From Paractinoplanes ferrugineus (GTDB lineage: Bacteria > Actinomycetota > Actinomycetes > Mycobacteriales > Micromonosporaceae), in the NCBI RefSeq assembly GCF_016862195.1, contig NZ_BOMM01000044.1:28336-92335 (forward strand): a stretch of DNA of 64,000 nt. Reading direction: 5' to 3'. Below the pieces are notes generated by a model. It saw only the letters and a program-made list of their open reading frames with translations, did no database searches and was not told the DNA's origin. Shown here in pieces: positions 42,145 through 50,534 of this stretch (within the stretch, counting starts at the first letter, position 1; each line of letters begins with the position of its first letter). The position numbers and the translations under genes are program-made.

Positions 42145-44339
42145 AGTGCGAACGTAACTGTCCCGGCACCATCGAGGACGGCTACTGCGACACCTGCGGC
42201 ATGGCCCCGGCCGCCTCGGCGAAACCGGCGAACACCACGCCCTCCCAGCGCACCCGGGCGACCTCACCCTCGCAGCGGACGAGTGCGCTCTCCACCCGTA
42301 CCGGCGGAAGTGGCCGGACCGGCAGCTCCCGCACCGGGTCCCGGCGCCGCCGGTTCGGCGGCGGCCTCGTCGAGGTCGTGCCGATCGTGCAGGCCGACCC
42401 GGCGACCGCCATCATGGCCGAGGCCGAGGTTCCGGAGGACAAGCGGTACTGCGCGAAGTGCGGAAACGCGGTCGGCCGGGCGCGGGGTGACCGCGCGGGG
42501 CGCACCTCCGGCTTCTGCCCGGCGTGCGGTGAGCAGTTCAACTTCACCCCGAAGCTGGTCAAGGGCGATCTGGTCGGCGGACAGTACGAGGTGGTCGGCG
42601 CGATCGCGCACGGCGGTCTCGGCTGGATCTACCTGGCCGTCGACCGGAACGTCTCGAACCGCTGGGTGGTGCTCAAGGGCCTGCTCAACTCCGGCGACGA
42701 GGACGCCCTCGCGGCGGCGGTGGCCGAGCAGCGCTTCCTGGCCGAGGTCGAGCACCCGAACATCGTCAAGATCTACAACTTCGTCGAGCACGACGGCGCC
42801 GGTTACATCGTGATGGAGTACGTCGGTGGCCAGTCCCTCAAGGACATCCTCAAGAAGCGCCGGTTGGCCAACGCCGGCAACGTCGACCCGCTGCCGGTGG
42901 ACCAGGCCCTGGCGTACGTCCTGGAGATCATGCCGGCGTTCGGCTACCTGCACGACCGCGGTCTGATCTTCTGTGACTTCAAGCCGGACAACGTGATCCA
43001 GTCCGGTGACCAGATGAAGCTGATCGACCTCGGCGGCGTCGTGCACATCGACGACCTGGACGCGGCGCTCTACGGCACCGTCGGTTACCAGGCGCCGGAG
43101 ATGGCCACCGAGGGCCCGTCGATCGCGTCCGACCTGTTCACCATCGGCCGCACGCTGGCCGTGCTGACCACCGACTTCCGCGGCTACCAGAGCACGTTCA
43201 AGGACAGCCTGCCCGACCGCGGCGAGTTCGAGGTCTACCGCCGCCACGAGTCGTTCTACCGGCTGCTGCTGCGGGCCACCGCGCTCAACGCGGCCGACCG
43301 GTTCGTCGACTCCGACGAGATGACCAGCCAGATGCTCGGCGTGCTGCGTCAGGTGCTGTCGGCCGGGGACGGGCAGCCCCGACCGGCCACCTCCCGGATG
43401 TTCACCGGCGAGCTGCGCACCGACCTCAAGGCCGACGCGCCCCGCTGGCAGGACCTGCCGACCCCGATGATCGACCTGGCCGACCCGTCGGCCGCCTTCC
43501 TGGCGTCGGTCACGGTCACCGACCCGGCCGAGGTCCTGGCGCTGCTGAAGAACGCGCCCGAGGAGACGGTCGAGGTCAAGCTGCGCGCGTTGCGCGCGCA
43601 GATCGATCTGGGGGTACGCGACGACGACTTCGCCCCGGCCGAGCAAGCGCGTGACGCCCTCCTCGCCGCCGACGGGTCGGACTGGCGGATCGCCTGGTAC
43701 GACGGTCTGCTGTCGCTCGCCACCGAGCGGTTCGACGACGCCCGCCAGCAGTTCGACGCGGTCTATTCGGCACTGCCCGGCGAGCTCGCCCCGCAGCTCG
43801 CGCTCGGCCTGACCCTGGAACTGGCCGGCGACCCGGGGGCGGCCGGCTACTACGACGTGGTCAGCCGCACCGACCCGGCGTACACCACCGCGGCCGCCGG
43901 GCTGGCCCGCTGCCGTCTCGTCGCGGGCGACCGCAACGGCGCCGTCGAGGCGTACAACCGGGTGCCCGGCACCTCCTCGGCCTTTCGCAGCTCGCAGGTC
44001 GGCGCGGTGCGGGCCCTGGTGCGGGCGCACCCGTCCGCCGCCGCCGACGTGACCTCGCTCGCGGCCGCGGCGGCGCTGATCGAGCGCCTGGAGATCGAGG
44101 CGGCACAACTGGCCGCGCTCCGGGCCGAACTGCTCGAACAGGCCTTGCAATCGCTGGCCGGTGGCGGCACCCTGCCGGGGACGGTCCTGGGTGCCACCCG
44201 TGGCGGCCAGGTGGGTGAACGCGACGTACGGTTCGCCCTGGAGCACGCCTACCGCGAGATGGCCCAGGCCGCCCACGGCCCGGAACGGATCCGCCTGGTG
44301 GATCTCGCGAACGCGTCCCGCCCACGGACGCGCACATGA
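42141..44339 (+). CDS. pknG: PknG-like soluble serine/threonine protein kinase
   Basis: A 732-residue kinase with the PknG plan. A first zinc-ribbon-like motif (CPG...GYCDTCGM, residues 7-21) and a disordered Ser/Thr/Arg linker come first. The rubredoxin-type metal site follows, CAKCG...CPACG (about 103-132). The kinase domain (about 150-395) has AHGGLG, catalytic CDFKPDN (non-RD, as in PknG) and IDLGG in place of DFG. A TPR region (about 460-700) ends the protein. There is no transmembrane helix. In mycobacteria PknG phosphorylates the FHA protein GarA to redirect glutamate metabolism. The FHA gene four positions downstream is a natural candidate substrate. Confidence 0.94.
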   Translation: MKCERNCPGTIEDGYCDTCGMAPAASAKPANTTPSQRTRATSPSQRTSALSTRTGGSGRTGSSRTGSRRRRFGGGLVEVVPIVQADPATAIMAEAEVPEDKRYCAKCGNAVGRARGDRAGRTSGFCPACGEQFNFTPKLVKGDLVGGQYEVVGAIAHGGLGWIYLAVDRNVSNRWVVLKGLLNSGDEDALAAAVAEQRFLAEVEHPNIVKIYNFVEHDGAGYIVMEYVGGQSLKDILKKRRLANAGNVDPLPVDQALAYVLEIMPAFGYLHDRGLIFCDFKPDNVIQSGDQMKLIDLGGVVHIDDLDAALYGTVGYQAPEMATEGPSIASDLFTIGRTLAVLTTDFRGYQSTFKDSLPDRGEFEVYRRHESFYRLLLRATALNAADRFVDSDEMTSQMLGVLRQVLSAGDGQPRPATSRMFTGELRTDLKADAPRWQDLPTPMIDLADPSAAFLASVTVTDPAEVLALLKNAPEETVEVKLRALRAQIDLGVRDDDFAPAEQARDALLAADGSDWRIAWYDGLLSLATERFDDARQQFDAVYSALPGELAPQLALGLTLELAGDPGAAGYYDVVSRTDPAYTTAAAGLARCRLVAGDRNGAVEAYNRVPGTSSAFRSSQVGAVRALVRAHPSAAADVTSLAAAAALIERLEIEAAQLAALRAELLEQALQSLAGGGTLPGTVLGATRGGQVGERDVRFALEHAYREMAQAAHGPERIRLVDLANASRPRTRT

Positions 44340-45301
44340 CGGAACGAGGCAGCATGACCACTACCGATTGCGCCTCGTGCGCCGACGAGCGGGCCGCCGG
44401 CGCGGCGTTCTGCGAGGCCTGCGGGCGGGCGCTGAGCTCGGCCAAGGCGTGCCCGCACTGCGGCGTGCCGGGTGGGATCGGCGCGGACGGCTACTGCGAG
44501 CACTGCGGCATGCTGGCCAGCCGGCCGCGGGACCACGTCGAGGCCGACTACGGTTCGGTCGCCGCCGCCGTCACCGACCGTGGCCGCCGGCATCACCGCA
44601 ACGAGGACGCGGCGTGGCTCGCGGTCCGCGGCACCGACGTCGACGTGGTGGTCTGCGACGGCGTGTCGGCGTCGTTCGACCCGGATGTGGCCTCGGAGAC
44701 GGCCGCCGGGGTGGCGGGGGCGCTGCTGGCCGACGATCCGGACGTCGCCAAGGCGATCCTGAGCGCCAAGGACGCGGTGGCCGAGCTCGTCAAGAGCGGT
44801 GACCCGCGCCGCGGCTCGTCCAACCCGGCCTGCACGATCGTGGCCGCGACGGTCCGCGGCGCCGAGATCAACGTCGGTTGGCTGGGCGACAGCCGGGCCT
44901 ACTGGCTGCCCGCCGCCGGGCCGGCCGAGCAGCTCACCGAGGACGACTCGTGGGCCACCCACGCCATCGCGATGGGTGCCGACCCGCAGGCCGCGATGCG
45001 CGACCCGAAGGCGCACGCGATCACCGCGTGGCTCGGTGCCGACGCCGGGCCGGTGACGCCGCGGGTCGGCGCGTTCACCGTCAAGGACCCCGGCCACCTG
45101 ATCCTGTGCAGCGACGGGCTGTGGAACTACCTCACCGACCCGGCCGCGCTCGCCGAGACCATACGCGAGAACTTGCGCACGGGCGGCACTCTGGTCGATG
45201 CCGCGCGTGGTCTGGTCGACTTCGCCAACGCCGCGGGTGGCGCCGACAACATCACCGTCGCCGTCGTGCCCGTGCTTTCGCTGTCTAGCGTCAAGGAGTA
45301 G
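44336..45301 (+). CDS. PP2C-family serine/threonine phosphatase with N-terminal zinc ribbons
   Basis: A 321-residue phosphatase. N-terminal Cys-rich ribbons (CASC, CEACG, CPHCG, GYCEHCGM within residues 9-60) precede a PPM/PP2C domain. That domain has DRGRRHHRNEDA, VVVCDGVSAS, WLGDSRAYW, LCSDGLWNY and GGADNIT, which supply the metal-binding acidic residues. The GYC-x2-CGM ribbon is nearly the same as the N-terminal ribbon of the adjacent kinase, hinting at a common docking or redox-sensing part. It probably reverses kinase action. The ATG overlaps the kinase stop; an internal ATG at 44354 with GAGG upstream is an alternative start. Confidence 0.92.
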   Translation: MTERGSMTTTDCASCADERAAGAAFCEACGRALSSAKACPHCGVPGGIGADGYCEHCGMLASRPRDHVEADYGSVAAAVTDRGRRHHRNEDAAWLAVRGTDVDVVVCDGVSASFDPDVASETAAGVAGALLADDPDVAKAILSAKDAVAELVKSGDPRRGSSNPACTIVAATVRGAEINVGWLGDSRAYWLPAAGPAEQLTEDDSWATHAIAMGADPQAAMRDPKAHAITAWLGADAGPVTPRVGAFTVKDPGHLILCSDGLWNYLTDPAALAETIRENLRTGGTLVDAARGLVDFANAAGGADNITVAVVPVLSLSSVKE

Positions 45302-45303
45302 GG

Positions 45304-46569
45304 ATGCCGTACACCGCCGAGGCCTTCCAGAACGAGTTTCTCGCGCTGGGCGCGACCGAGGTCAACGCGATCGTCACGGTCACGTCGTCGGGCTCCGAGG
45401 GCGGCCGGCGCACCTCCGGCGCCACCGAGATCATCATCGTCGACGCGTCCGGGTCGATGCAGGCCGAGGGCCGGATGAGCGCCGCCCGGCAGGCGGCCAA
45501 GGCGGCCATCGAGTGCATCGACGACGGGGTCCACTTCGCGATCATCGCCGGGGTCAGCACCGCCCAGCAGCTCTACCCCGCGCCCGGCCAACTGGCCGTG
45601 TCGTCGCCGGCCTCGCGCGCCGACGCGATCAGCAACATCGACCGGCTCCAGGCCAGCGGCGGCACCGCGATGGGCGCCTGGCTGCTGCTCGCGGCGCAGC
45701 TGTTCAGCCAGCGGCCGGGCGACATCGCGCACGCCATCCTGCTCACCGACGGCGACAACGGCGAGCGCGCCGGCTACCTCGAGCAGGTGCTCGCCTCGAT
45801 CGGCGGCAAGTTCACCTGCGACTGCCGCGGCGTCGGGGTCAACTGGAAGGTCCCGGAGCTCCGCAAGATCGCGAACGCTCTCCTCGGCACCGTCGACATC
45901 GTCGCCCAGCCGGCCGGCCTGACCGCCGCGTTCGAGGAGATGATGACCAAGTCGATGGGCAAGACCAGCGCCGACGTGCAGCTCAAGGTGTGGACGCCGG
46001 TCAACTCGACGGTCCGTTTCGTCAAGCAGGTCGAGCCCGAGGTGAGGGACCTGACCGGCAAGCGCGTCGAGGACGGCCCGCGCGCCGCGCGCTACCCGCT
46101 CGGCTCGTGGGGCGCGGAGAGCCGCGACTACCACGTCTGCATCGACGTCGCGCCCGGAGCGGCCGGCGACGAGATGCTCGCCGCCCGGATCTCGATCGTC
46201 GAGGGCGACACCGTGCACGCCCAGTCGCTGGTCCGGGCGGTGTGGACGGAGGACACCGCGCTGTCCACCCGGATCAACCGGCAGGTCGCCCACTACACCG
46301 GGCAGGCCGAGCTGGCCGACGCGATCCAGGCCGGCATCGAGGCGCGCAAGTCCGGCGACGACCGCACCGCCACCATCAAGTTCGGCCGGGCCGCGCAGCT
46401 CGCCCACGCCAGCGGCAACACCGCCACCGAGGAGCTGCTCGCGACGGTGGTCGACATCGAGGACGCCGCCACCGGCACCGTGCGGCTGCGGCGCAAGGTC
46501 GAGGCCGCCGACGAGATGGCCCTGGACACCCGCTCGACCAAGACGGTCCGGGTCGGGCGGGGCCAGTGA
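45304..46569 (+). CDS. VWA domain protein of the PknG locus
   Basis: A 421-residue protein. A von Willebrand factor A domain lies near residues 40-215 with a complete MIDAS metal site: DASGS (near 49), Thr in SGGTAMG and Asp in LLTDGDN. The C-terminal half is beta-rich, then helical, ending in a charged RSTKTVRVG tail. No signal peptide, so it is likely cytoplasmic. VWA proteins often act as metal-dependent adaptors or chaperone partners. It starts 2 bp after the phosphatase stop, and its own stop overlaps the FHA gene's GTG. The role is unknown. Confidence 0.9.
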   Translation: MPYTAEAFQNEFLALGATEVNAIVTVTSSGSEGGRRTSGATEIIIVDASGSMQAEGRMSAARQAAKAAIECIDDGVHFAIIAGVSTAQQLYPAPGQLAVSSPASRADAISNIDRLQASGGTAMGAWLLLAAQLFSQRPGDIAHAILLTDGDNGERAGYLEQVLASIGGKFTCDCRGVGVNWKVPELRKIANALLGTVDIVAQPAGLTAAFEEMMTKSMGKTSADVQLKVWTPVNSTVRFVKQVEPEVRDLTGKRVEDGPRAARYPLGSWGAESRDYHVCIDVAPGAAGDEMLAARISIVEGDTVHAQSLVRAVWTEDTALSTRINRQVAHYTGQAELADAIQAGIEARKSGDDRTATIKFGRAAQLAHASGNTATEELLATVVDIEDAATGTVRLRRKVEAADEMALDTRSTKTVRVGRGQ

Positions 46570-47234
46570 CCACCTACGCCTGCCCGAAGGGCCACGCGTC
46601 CGGCACCGACGACTTCTGCGACGAGTGCGGCGCCAAGATCGGCGGCGTGGCGGCGGCTCCGCTGCCCGCCGCCTCGAGCCCGGCCACCCCCGCCGCCACC
46701 CCCGCCGCCGGCCCGGCCGCGGCGTGCCCCAACTGCGGGGCTCCGCACGCCAGCGGCCTGCGCTTCTGCGAGGACTGCGGCTACGACCACAGCACCGGCA
46801 AGGTGCCGACGCTCACCGCTCCCCCGGCCGTGGCGACGCCGGTGGCCGGTCGGTGGCGGGCGACGATCGCCGCCGACCGGGCCTATTTCGAGGAGAACGC
46901 GATCGAGGGCGTCGAGTTCCCGGCGACCGCCCCGTCCCGCGAGGTCGACCTGCCCGCCCCCCAGGTGCGGATCGGCCGGCGCAGCTCGTCGAAGGGCACC
47001 GACCCGGAGATCGACCTGGCCGACGACGATCCGGGTGTCTCGCACAGCCACGCGTTGCTGACGCTGAGCGTCGACGGCGTGTGGCTGGTGTCCGACCTGG
47101 GCTCGACCAACGGCACCTGGGTCAACGACGAGCAGCAGCAGTTGAGCGCCGGGCAGACCCGCCAGCTCAAGGACGGCGACCAGGTGCACGTGGGCGCCTG
47201 GACGACCATCACCCTGCACGCCCCTACTTCTTGA
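46566..47234 (+). CDS. FHA domain protein with zinc ribbons (possible GarA-like kinase substrate)
   Basis: A 222-residue protein. Two zinc-ribbon motifs (CPKGH...CDECG at 6-24 and CPNCG...CEDCG near 57-75) and a linker precede a C-terminal FHA domain. Its phosphothreonine-binding residues are in IGRRSS, VSHSHA and SDLGSTNGTWVN (about 140-190). FHA domains bind phospho-Thr peptides; GarA, the PknG substrate, is an FHA protein whose N-terminal Thr is phosphorylated. Here a short Thr-containing segment (KVPTLTAPP, near 80) precedes the domain but is not the ETTS motif of GarA. Last gene of the operon, overlapping a convergent lipoprotein gene by 11 bp. Confidence 0.9.
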   Translation: MTTYACPKGHASGTDDFCDECGAKIGGVAAAPLPAASSPATPAATPAAGPAAACPNCGAPHASGLRFCEDCGYDHSTGKVPTLTAPPAVATPVAGRWRATIAADRAYFEENAIEGVEFPATAPSREVDLPAPQVRIGRRSSSKGTDPEIDLADDDPGVSHSHALLTLSVDGVWLVSDLGSTNGTWVNDEQQQLSAGQTRQLKDGDQVHVGAWTTITLHAPTS

Positions 47235-47565
47235 CCCAACCCGCTCGCCGGCAGATCTGCAGGAAGTCCGCCGCGGCCCGGTCCCACGCCTCGGTGCTGT
47301 CGTTGGCGGCCTTGCCCACGACCGAGCCCTGCTTGACGATTGCCGGGTTGTCGCTGCGGCCGGACCACCGGAAGACGTCGTCGGCCAGGTTGAGGCGCTT
47401 GCCCGCCGTCGAGGACTTCGGGTAGCCGGCCGCCAGCGTGTCACAGGCCTGCTGGGCCTGGTTGTCCACGACCGCGGCTGTGGCCGCGGGCGGTGCCTGC
47501 CGGCACCCGGCCACGGGCACCGCGAGAACCAGCACGAACACGGCCGACGTGAGTTCGCGAATCAC
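47224..47565 (-). CDS. Small putative lipoprotein
   Basis: A 113-residue protein. The signal peptide has lipobox VAGC (Cys near 21), followed by about 90 residues with cysteines at QACDTL and LQICRR that could pair. No family recognised. Its ATG overlaps the stop of the upstream IMPase-family gene by 4 bp on the minus strand, so the two are translationally coupled. Confidence 0.75.
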   Translation of the reverse strand: MIRELTSAVFVLVLAVPVAGCRQAPPAATAAVVDNQAQQACDTLAAGYPKSSTAGKRLNLADDVFRWSGRSDNPAIVKQGSVVGKAANDSTEAWDRAAADFLQICRRAGWVKK

Positions 47566-48470
47566 GATGTTGCCCCGGCGTGCCGGGCGTCGCCCAGAAG
47601 ATCGAGTGTCGCCAGCCGCAGCGCCGCACTGCGCGCATAGAGCGACGCGCCGGGACCGGGGCGGGTGCGCCCGTTCAGCCCACTGAACGAACCGCCCGCC
47701 TCGGTCAGGATGAGCGACGTGGCCGCGAAGTCCCAGATCTGCCCGCCGGTCTGGATCGCCAGGTCGAGGTCGCCGCGGGCGACCAGCAGCCCCGGATGGA
47801 TCGACCAGGGCAGCGCCGGCGCGATCTCATTGATCGGCCCGACCAGATGCGGCGCCCACGTCTCCGGCACCGCCGCGAACCGCGCCCCCACCAGTCCACC
47901 CTCGTCCGCCCCACCCTCGCCCGTCCCACCCTCGTCCGTCCCACCCTCGTCCGTCCCACCCTCGTCCGGGCCGGCGGCGACGTGCAGGGGTGTGGCGGCG
48001 ACGACGCGGCCGCCGACGACTCGGCCCTCGAAGGCGCCGGCGCCGCGGACGGCCCAGAAGATGCTGCCCTGGGCCGGGTGGGCGGCGACGCCGACCACCA
48101 CTTCGCCGTCCTCCTCGAGGGCCATCAGGATCAGCCAGCGGTCGTCGCCCTTGACGAACAGGGCGGTGCCGTCGATCGGGTCGATGATCCAGCGGCGGGA
48201 GGCGTCCGGCCCGGCGCTCTCGCCGTGCTCCTCGCCGAGGACGGCGTCGTGCGGGCGGGCCGCGGCGAGCACCTCGCGGATCGCGGTCTCGACGGCGCGG
48301 TCGGCGGCGGTGACCACGCTGCCGTCGGCCTTCAGTTCCCGCGGTAGGTCGGCCAGGGCGGCGAAGTGCGGCAACGCCACCGCGGCGCCGGTGAGGACGG
48401 CGCGGTGGGCCAGCTCGAGATCGGTCTCCACCAGGTCATCCTGCATGTTTTGGCCGAGCTCTACCGGCAT
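47562..48470 (-). CDS. Inositol monophosphatase family protein
   Basis: A 302-residue phosphatase of the IMPase/histidinol-phosphatase group. KADGSVVTAADRAVE is near residues 45-60, the metal ligand Glu is in LGEEHGE, DPIDGT near 95-100, and the distal metal site is in IWDFAAT. Members dephosphorylate inositol phosphate, histidinol phosphate or related compounds. The ATG at 48470 has GAGGAGGGC upstream. An Asp-Glu-Gly-Gly-Thr repeat (about 168-191) interrupts the domain in a loop. The small lipoprotein follows in an ATGA overlap. Confidence 0.88.
   Translation of the reverse strand: MPVELGQNMQDDLVETDLELAHRAVLTGAAVALPHFAALADLPRELKADGSVVTAADRAVETAIREVLAAARPHDAVLGEEHGESAGPDASRRWIIDPIDGTALFVKGDDRWLILMALEEDGEVVVGVAAHPAQGSIFWAVRGAGAFEGRVVGGRVVAATPLHVAAGPDEGGTDEGGTDEGGTGEGGADEGGLVGARFAAVPETWAPHLVGPINEIAPALPWSIHPGLLVARGDLDLAIQTGGQIWDFAATSLILTEAGGSFSGLNGRTRPGPGASLYARSAALRLATLDLLGDARHAGATS
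47896..47968 (-). repeat. 15-bp coding tandem repeat (about 4.9 copies) in the IMPase gene
   Basis: The unit CCACCCTCGTCCGTC is repeated nearly five times, with single-base variants. It encodes DEGGT/DEGGA pentapeptides. Changes in copy number keep the frame. Confidence 0.9.
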
Positions 48471-48558
48471 GTCGCCCTCCTCGATCACCGCGTGTCTCTC
48501 AGGACACCGCAACCGGACGACGAGCAGATGTCCTCGACAAGAACACCCGGCGGACCGG

Positions 48559-48828
48559 TCAGCAGCCGGGACCGGCGGCCAGGCCGTCGACGATGCGGTA
48601 CGCGGTGATGTCGCCCTTCACATAGCCGGCCAGGTCGGCGACCGTACGCGGGGCGGCGCCGTGCACCCCCGCGTAGGCGACGATGGCCGAGTCGACCGTA
48701 CGGCAGGTGGCCTGGTCGGCGACGACGCGCGCCGACGCCTCCAGTTTCGCCGGATCTAACGCTGCGTAAGAGACTCCAGCAACACTGAGAGTTACTGCTG
48801 CGGCCGTTGTGACGTGAATGAGGTGCAC
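48559..48828 (-). CDS. Small secreted protein of unknown function
   Basis: An 89-residue protein. A hydrophobic signal segment ending in SYAA (about residues 6-23) is followed by a helical stretch and a segment DQATCRTVDSAIVAYAGVHGAAP. That segment is loosely like the variable part of actinobacterial pseudopilins, which often read ATVxxAVxAYxxxxGxxP. Two cysteines (TCRT and the C-terminal GPGC) could pair. The start is GTG at 48828 with a weak GGAG upstream. A pilin-like fold is a suggestion only. Confidence 0.6.
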   Translation of the reverse strand: MHLIHVTTAAAVTLSVAGVSYAALDPAKLEASARVVADQATCRTVDSAIVAYAGVHGAAPRTVADLAGYVKGDITAYRIVDGLAAGPGC

Positions 48829-48916
48829 ATATGCAGCCTAATCAAGATCACTCCAAGTGCAGACCTGCCCGATCGGCCGAGAAGACCACCCTCGGGTACC
48901 ACTCTGCGTGAAAGTT

Positions 48917-49657
48917 CTAAACCGCCTGCCGGAGGAAGGTGAGGATCCGCCCGGACACCATCGGGTAACCCGGGCGCCCCGGAATGAGGAACTCGCCGTG
49001 CCGCCCGCCCGCAACGGTCAGCCAGGTCTTCGGCCACGGCAGGGACTCGTACGCCATCCTGCCCGCGCGGAGCGGAACCGTCGGATCGCGATCGCCGTGC
49101 ACGAAGAGCACCGGGATCTCGGGCCCGCCGAACGCCGAAGGCGGCCGGCGGCCGGACACCGTGATCGCGGCCCGGATCCCCGGATCGTGCCCGGCCCCGA
49201 GCATGCCCAGCGTGGTCGTGCCGCCGGCGGAGAACCCGACGACCGCGACCCGGGTCGCGTCGAGGCGCGGATCGCGTCGTTCCATCGCGTGCAGCACATG
49301 GACGGCGTCGGCCGGCTGGTTGCCGATGTCCGCCCGGTCGACCCGGACCCGTGCGTTGGTGTGCGGATAGGCCGGCGCGAGCACGATGAAACCGGCCCGC
49401 GCCCACGTCGTCGCGATCGGCGCGAACTGGGCCGGCAGTCCACCGAGACCGTGCGAGAACAACACCACCGGGTGCTTGCCGGTCAGCCCGGCGAGAGACC
49501 AGACCGTCGTCGGCAGTGGACGTGCCGCGCCCCGGGCCAGGCTGACGACACGGGTCAGCACCCCCGCCGGGGCCTGGGCGGCGGCATCCGCGGCGGCCGA
49601 TCCCCCGCAACCGGCGAGCATCGCCATCAGCATGACGAAAATCCCCGACCGGCGCAT
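48917..49657 (-). CDS. Alpha/beta hydrolase lipoprotein (dienelactone/PET-hydrolase-like)
   Basis: A 246-residue lipoprotein with lipobox LAGC (Cys near 17). The alpha/beta-hydrolase core has the oxyanion strand VVLFSHGLGG, nucleophile GFSAGG near residue 140, acid Asp in VHGDRDPTVP and His in GGRHGEF. It resembles secreted cutinase/PET-hydrolase-like or dienelactone-like esterases and probably acts at the outer face of the membrane. It is divergent from a Tat-type esterase gene. Confidence 0.85.
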   Translation of the reverse strand: MRRSGIFVMLMAMLAGCGGSAAADAAAQAPAGVLTRVVSLARGAARPLPTTVWSLAGLTGKHPVVLFSHGLGGLPAQFAPIATTWARAGFIVLAPAYPHTNARVRVDRADIGNQPADAVHVLHAMERRDPRLDATRVAVVGFSAGGTTTLGMLGAGHDPGIRAAITVSGRRPPSAFGGPEIPVLFVHGDRDPTVPLRAGRMAYESLPWPKTWLTVAGGRHGEFLIPGRPGYPMVSGRILTFLRQAV

Positions 49658-49700
49658 GCCGTGAGCCTAGGAACGTCACGCCAACGGACATATCGACGTT

Positions 49701-50477
49701 GTGGAGGGGATGAGACGACGAACACTGCTCGGCGCCGGCGCGACGGTGGCCACCCTCGCCACAGTGGCCGGGTACCGCCGCCGAACGGCCGAGGAAGAGC
49801 CCGTGATGCCGGCCGCGCCCGCCGGTGAGCAGCGGCTGCGGCAACTCCCGTCGGCCGCCCGCGGGCGCACGGTCGATGTCTACACCGCCGTTCCGCAGGG
49901 CCACGGGGACGGCCGGGGCCTGCCGGTCTGCCTGATCCTGCACGGCGGGACCAAACGGCCGGCCGACTACGCCGGCCTCGGCCTCGGCCGGTTCCTGACC
50001 GATGCGGTACGCCGGGGCGCGCCCCCGTTCGTCCTGGTCGGCGCGGACGGCGGCGGTCTGGCGTGGCGCCCGGCCGGAGCCGACGACCCGCAGCGCATGG
50101 TCCACGAGGAGATCCCGGCGTGGTGCCGCAGGTTCGGCTACGACACCGGCCGGATGGCCGCCTGGGGCTGGTCGCTGGGCGGTTACGGCTCGCTGCTGCT
50201 GGCCGAGGCCTACCCCGGGTTCGTCCGCGCGGTCGCCGCCTTCTCCCCCGCGGTCCGGCCGGACGACGACGTCACCCGGCAGGCCGGCCTGCTGCGCGGC
50301 ACCCGGGTCGGACTGTGGTGCGGCAAGCAGGACGGCCTCTACTACGACGTGCGCACCCTGGAGAAGGAACTGCCGGAGGGCAAAGCCGCCGGATCGTACG
50401 GGGACGGGCGGCACAACTTCGGCTTCTGGTCCCGCTGCGTGCCGGACGCGTTCGCCTTCGTCGCAAGATCGCTGTAG
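49701..50477 (+). CDS. Tat-exported esterase (alpha/beta hydrolase)
   Basis: A 258-residue hydrolase. A twin-arginine signal (RRRTLLGAGATVATLATVAG) points to Tat export. The hydrolase domain has LILHGG, nucleophile Ser in WGWSLGGYGS near residue 155, acid Asp in CGKQDGLYYD and His in DGRHNF, as in the esterase D/antigen 85-like group. The GTG at 49701 lacks a ribosome site; the ATG at 49710 has GGAGGGG almost touching it, so the exact start is uncertain by three codons. Confidence 0.85.
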   Translation: MEGMRRRTLLGAGATVATLATVAGYRRRTAEEEPVMPAAPAGEQRLRQLPSAARGRTVDVYTAVPQGHGDGRGLPVCLILHGGTKRPADYAGLGLGRFLTDAVRRGAPPFVLVGADGGGLAWRPAGADDPQRMVHEEIPAWCRRFGYDTGRMAAWGWSLGGYGSLLLAEAYPGFVRAVAAFSPAVRPDDDVTRQAGLLRGTRVGLWCGKQDGLYYDVRTLEKELPEGKAAGSYGDGRHNFGFWSRCVPDAFAFVARSL

Positions 50478-50534
50478 CGAACCGGTAGTCCAGTTTTAAC
50501 CTGCCCGTCAAATGCGATACCGGACAATGGCGTG

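Noticed and set aside
47896..47968. CRISPR-like short repeats
   Set aside because: The 15-bp units are contiguous without spacers and lie in frame within the IMPase gene; no cas genes are present.
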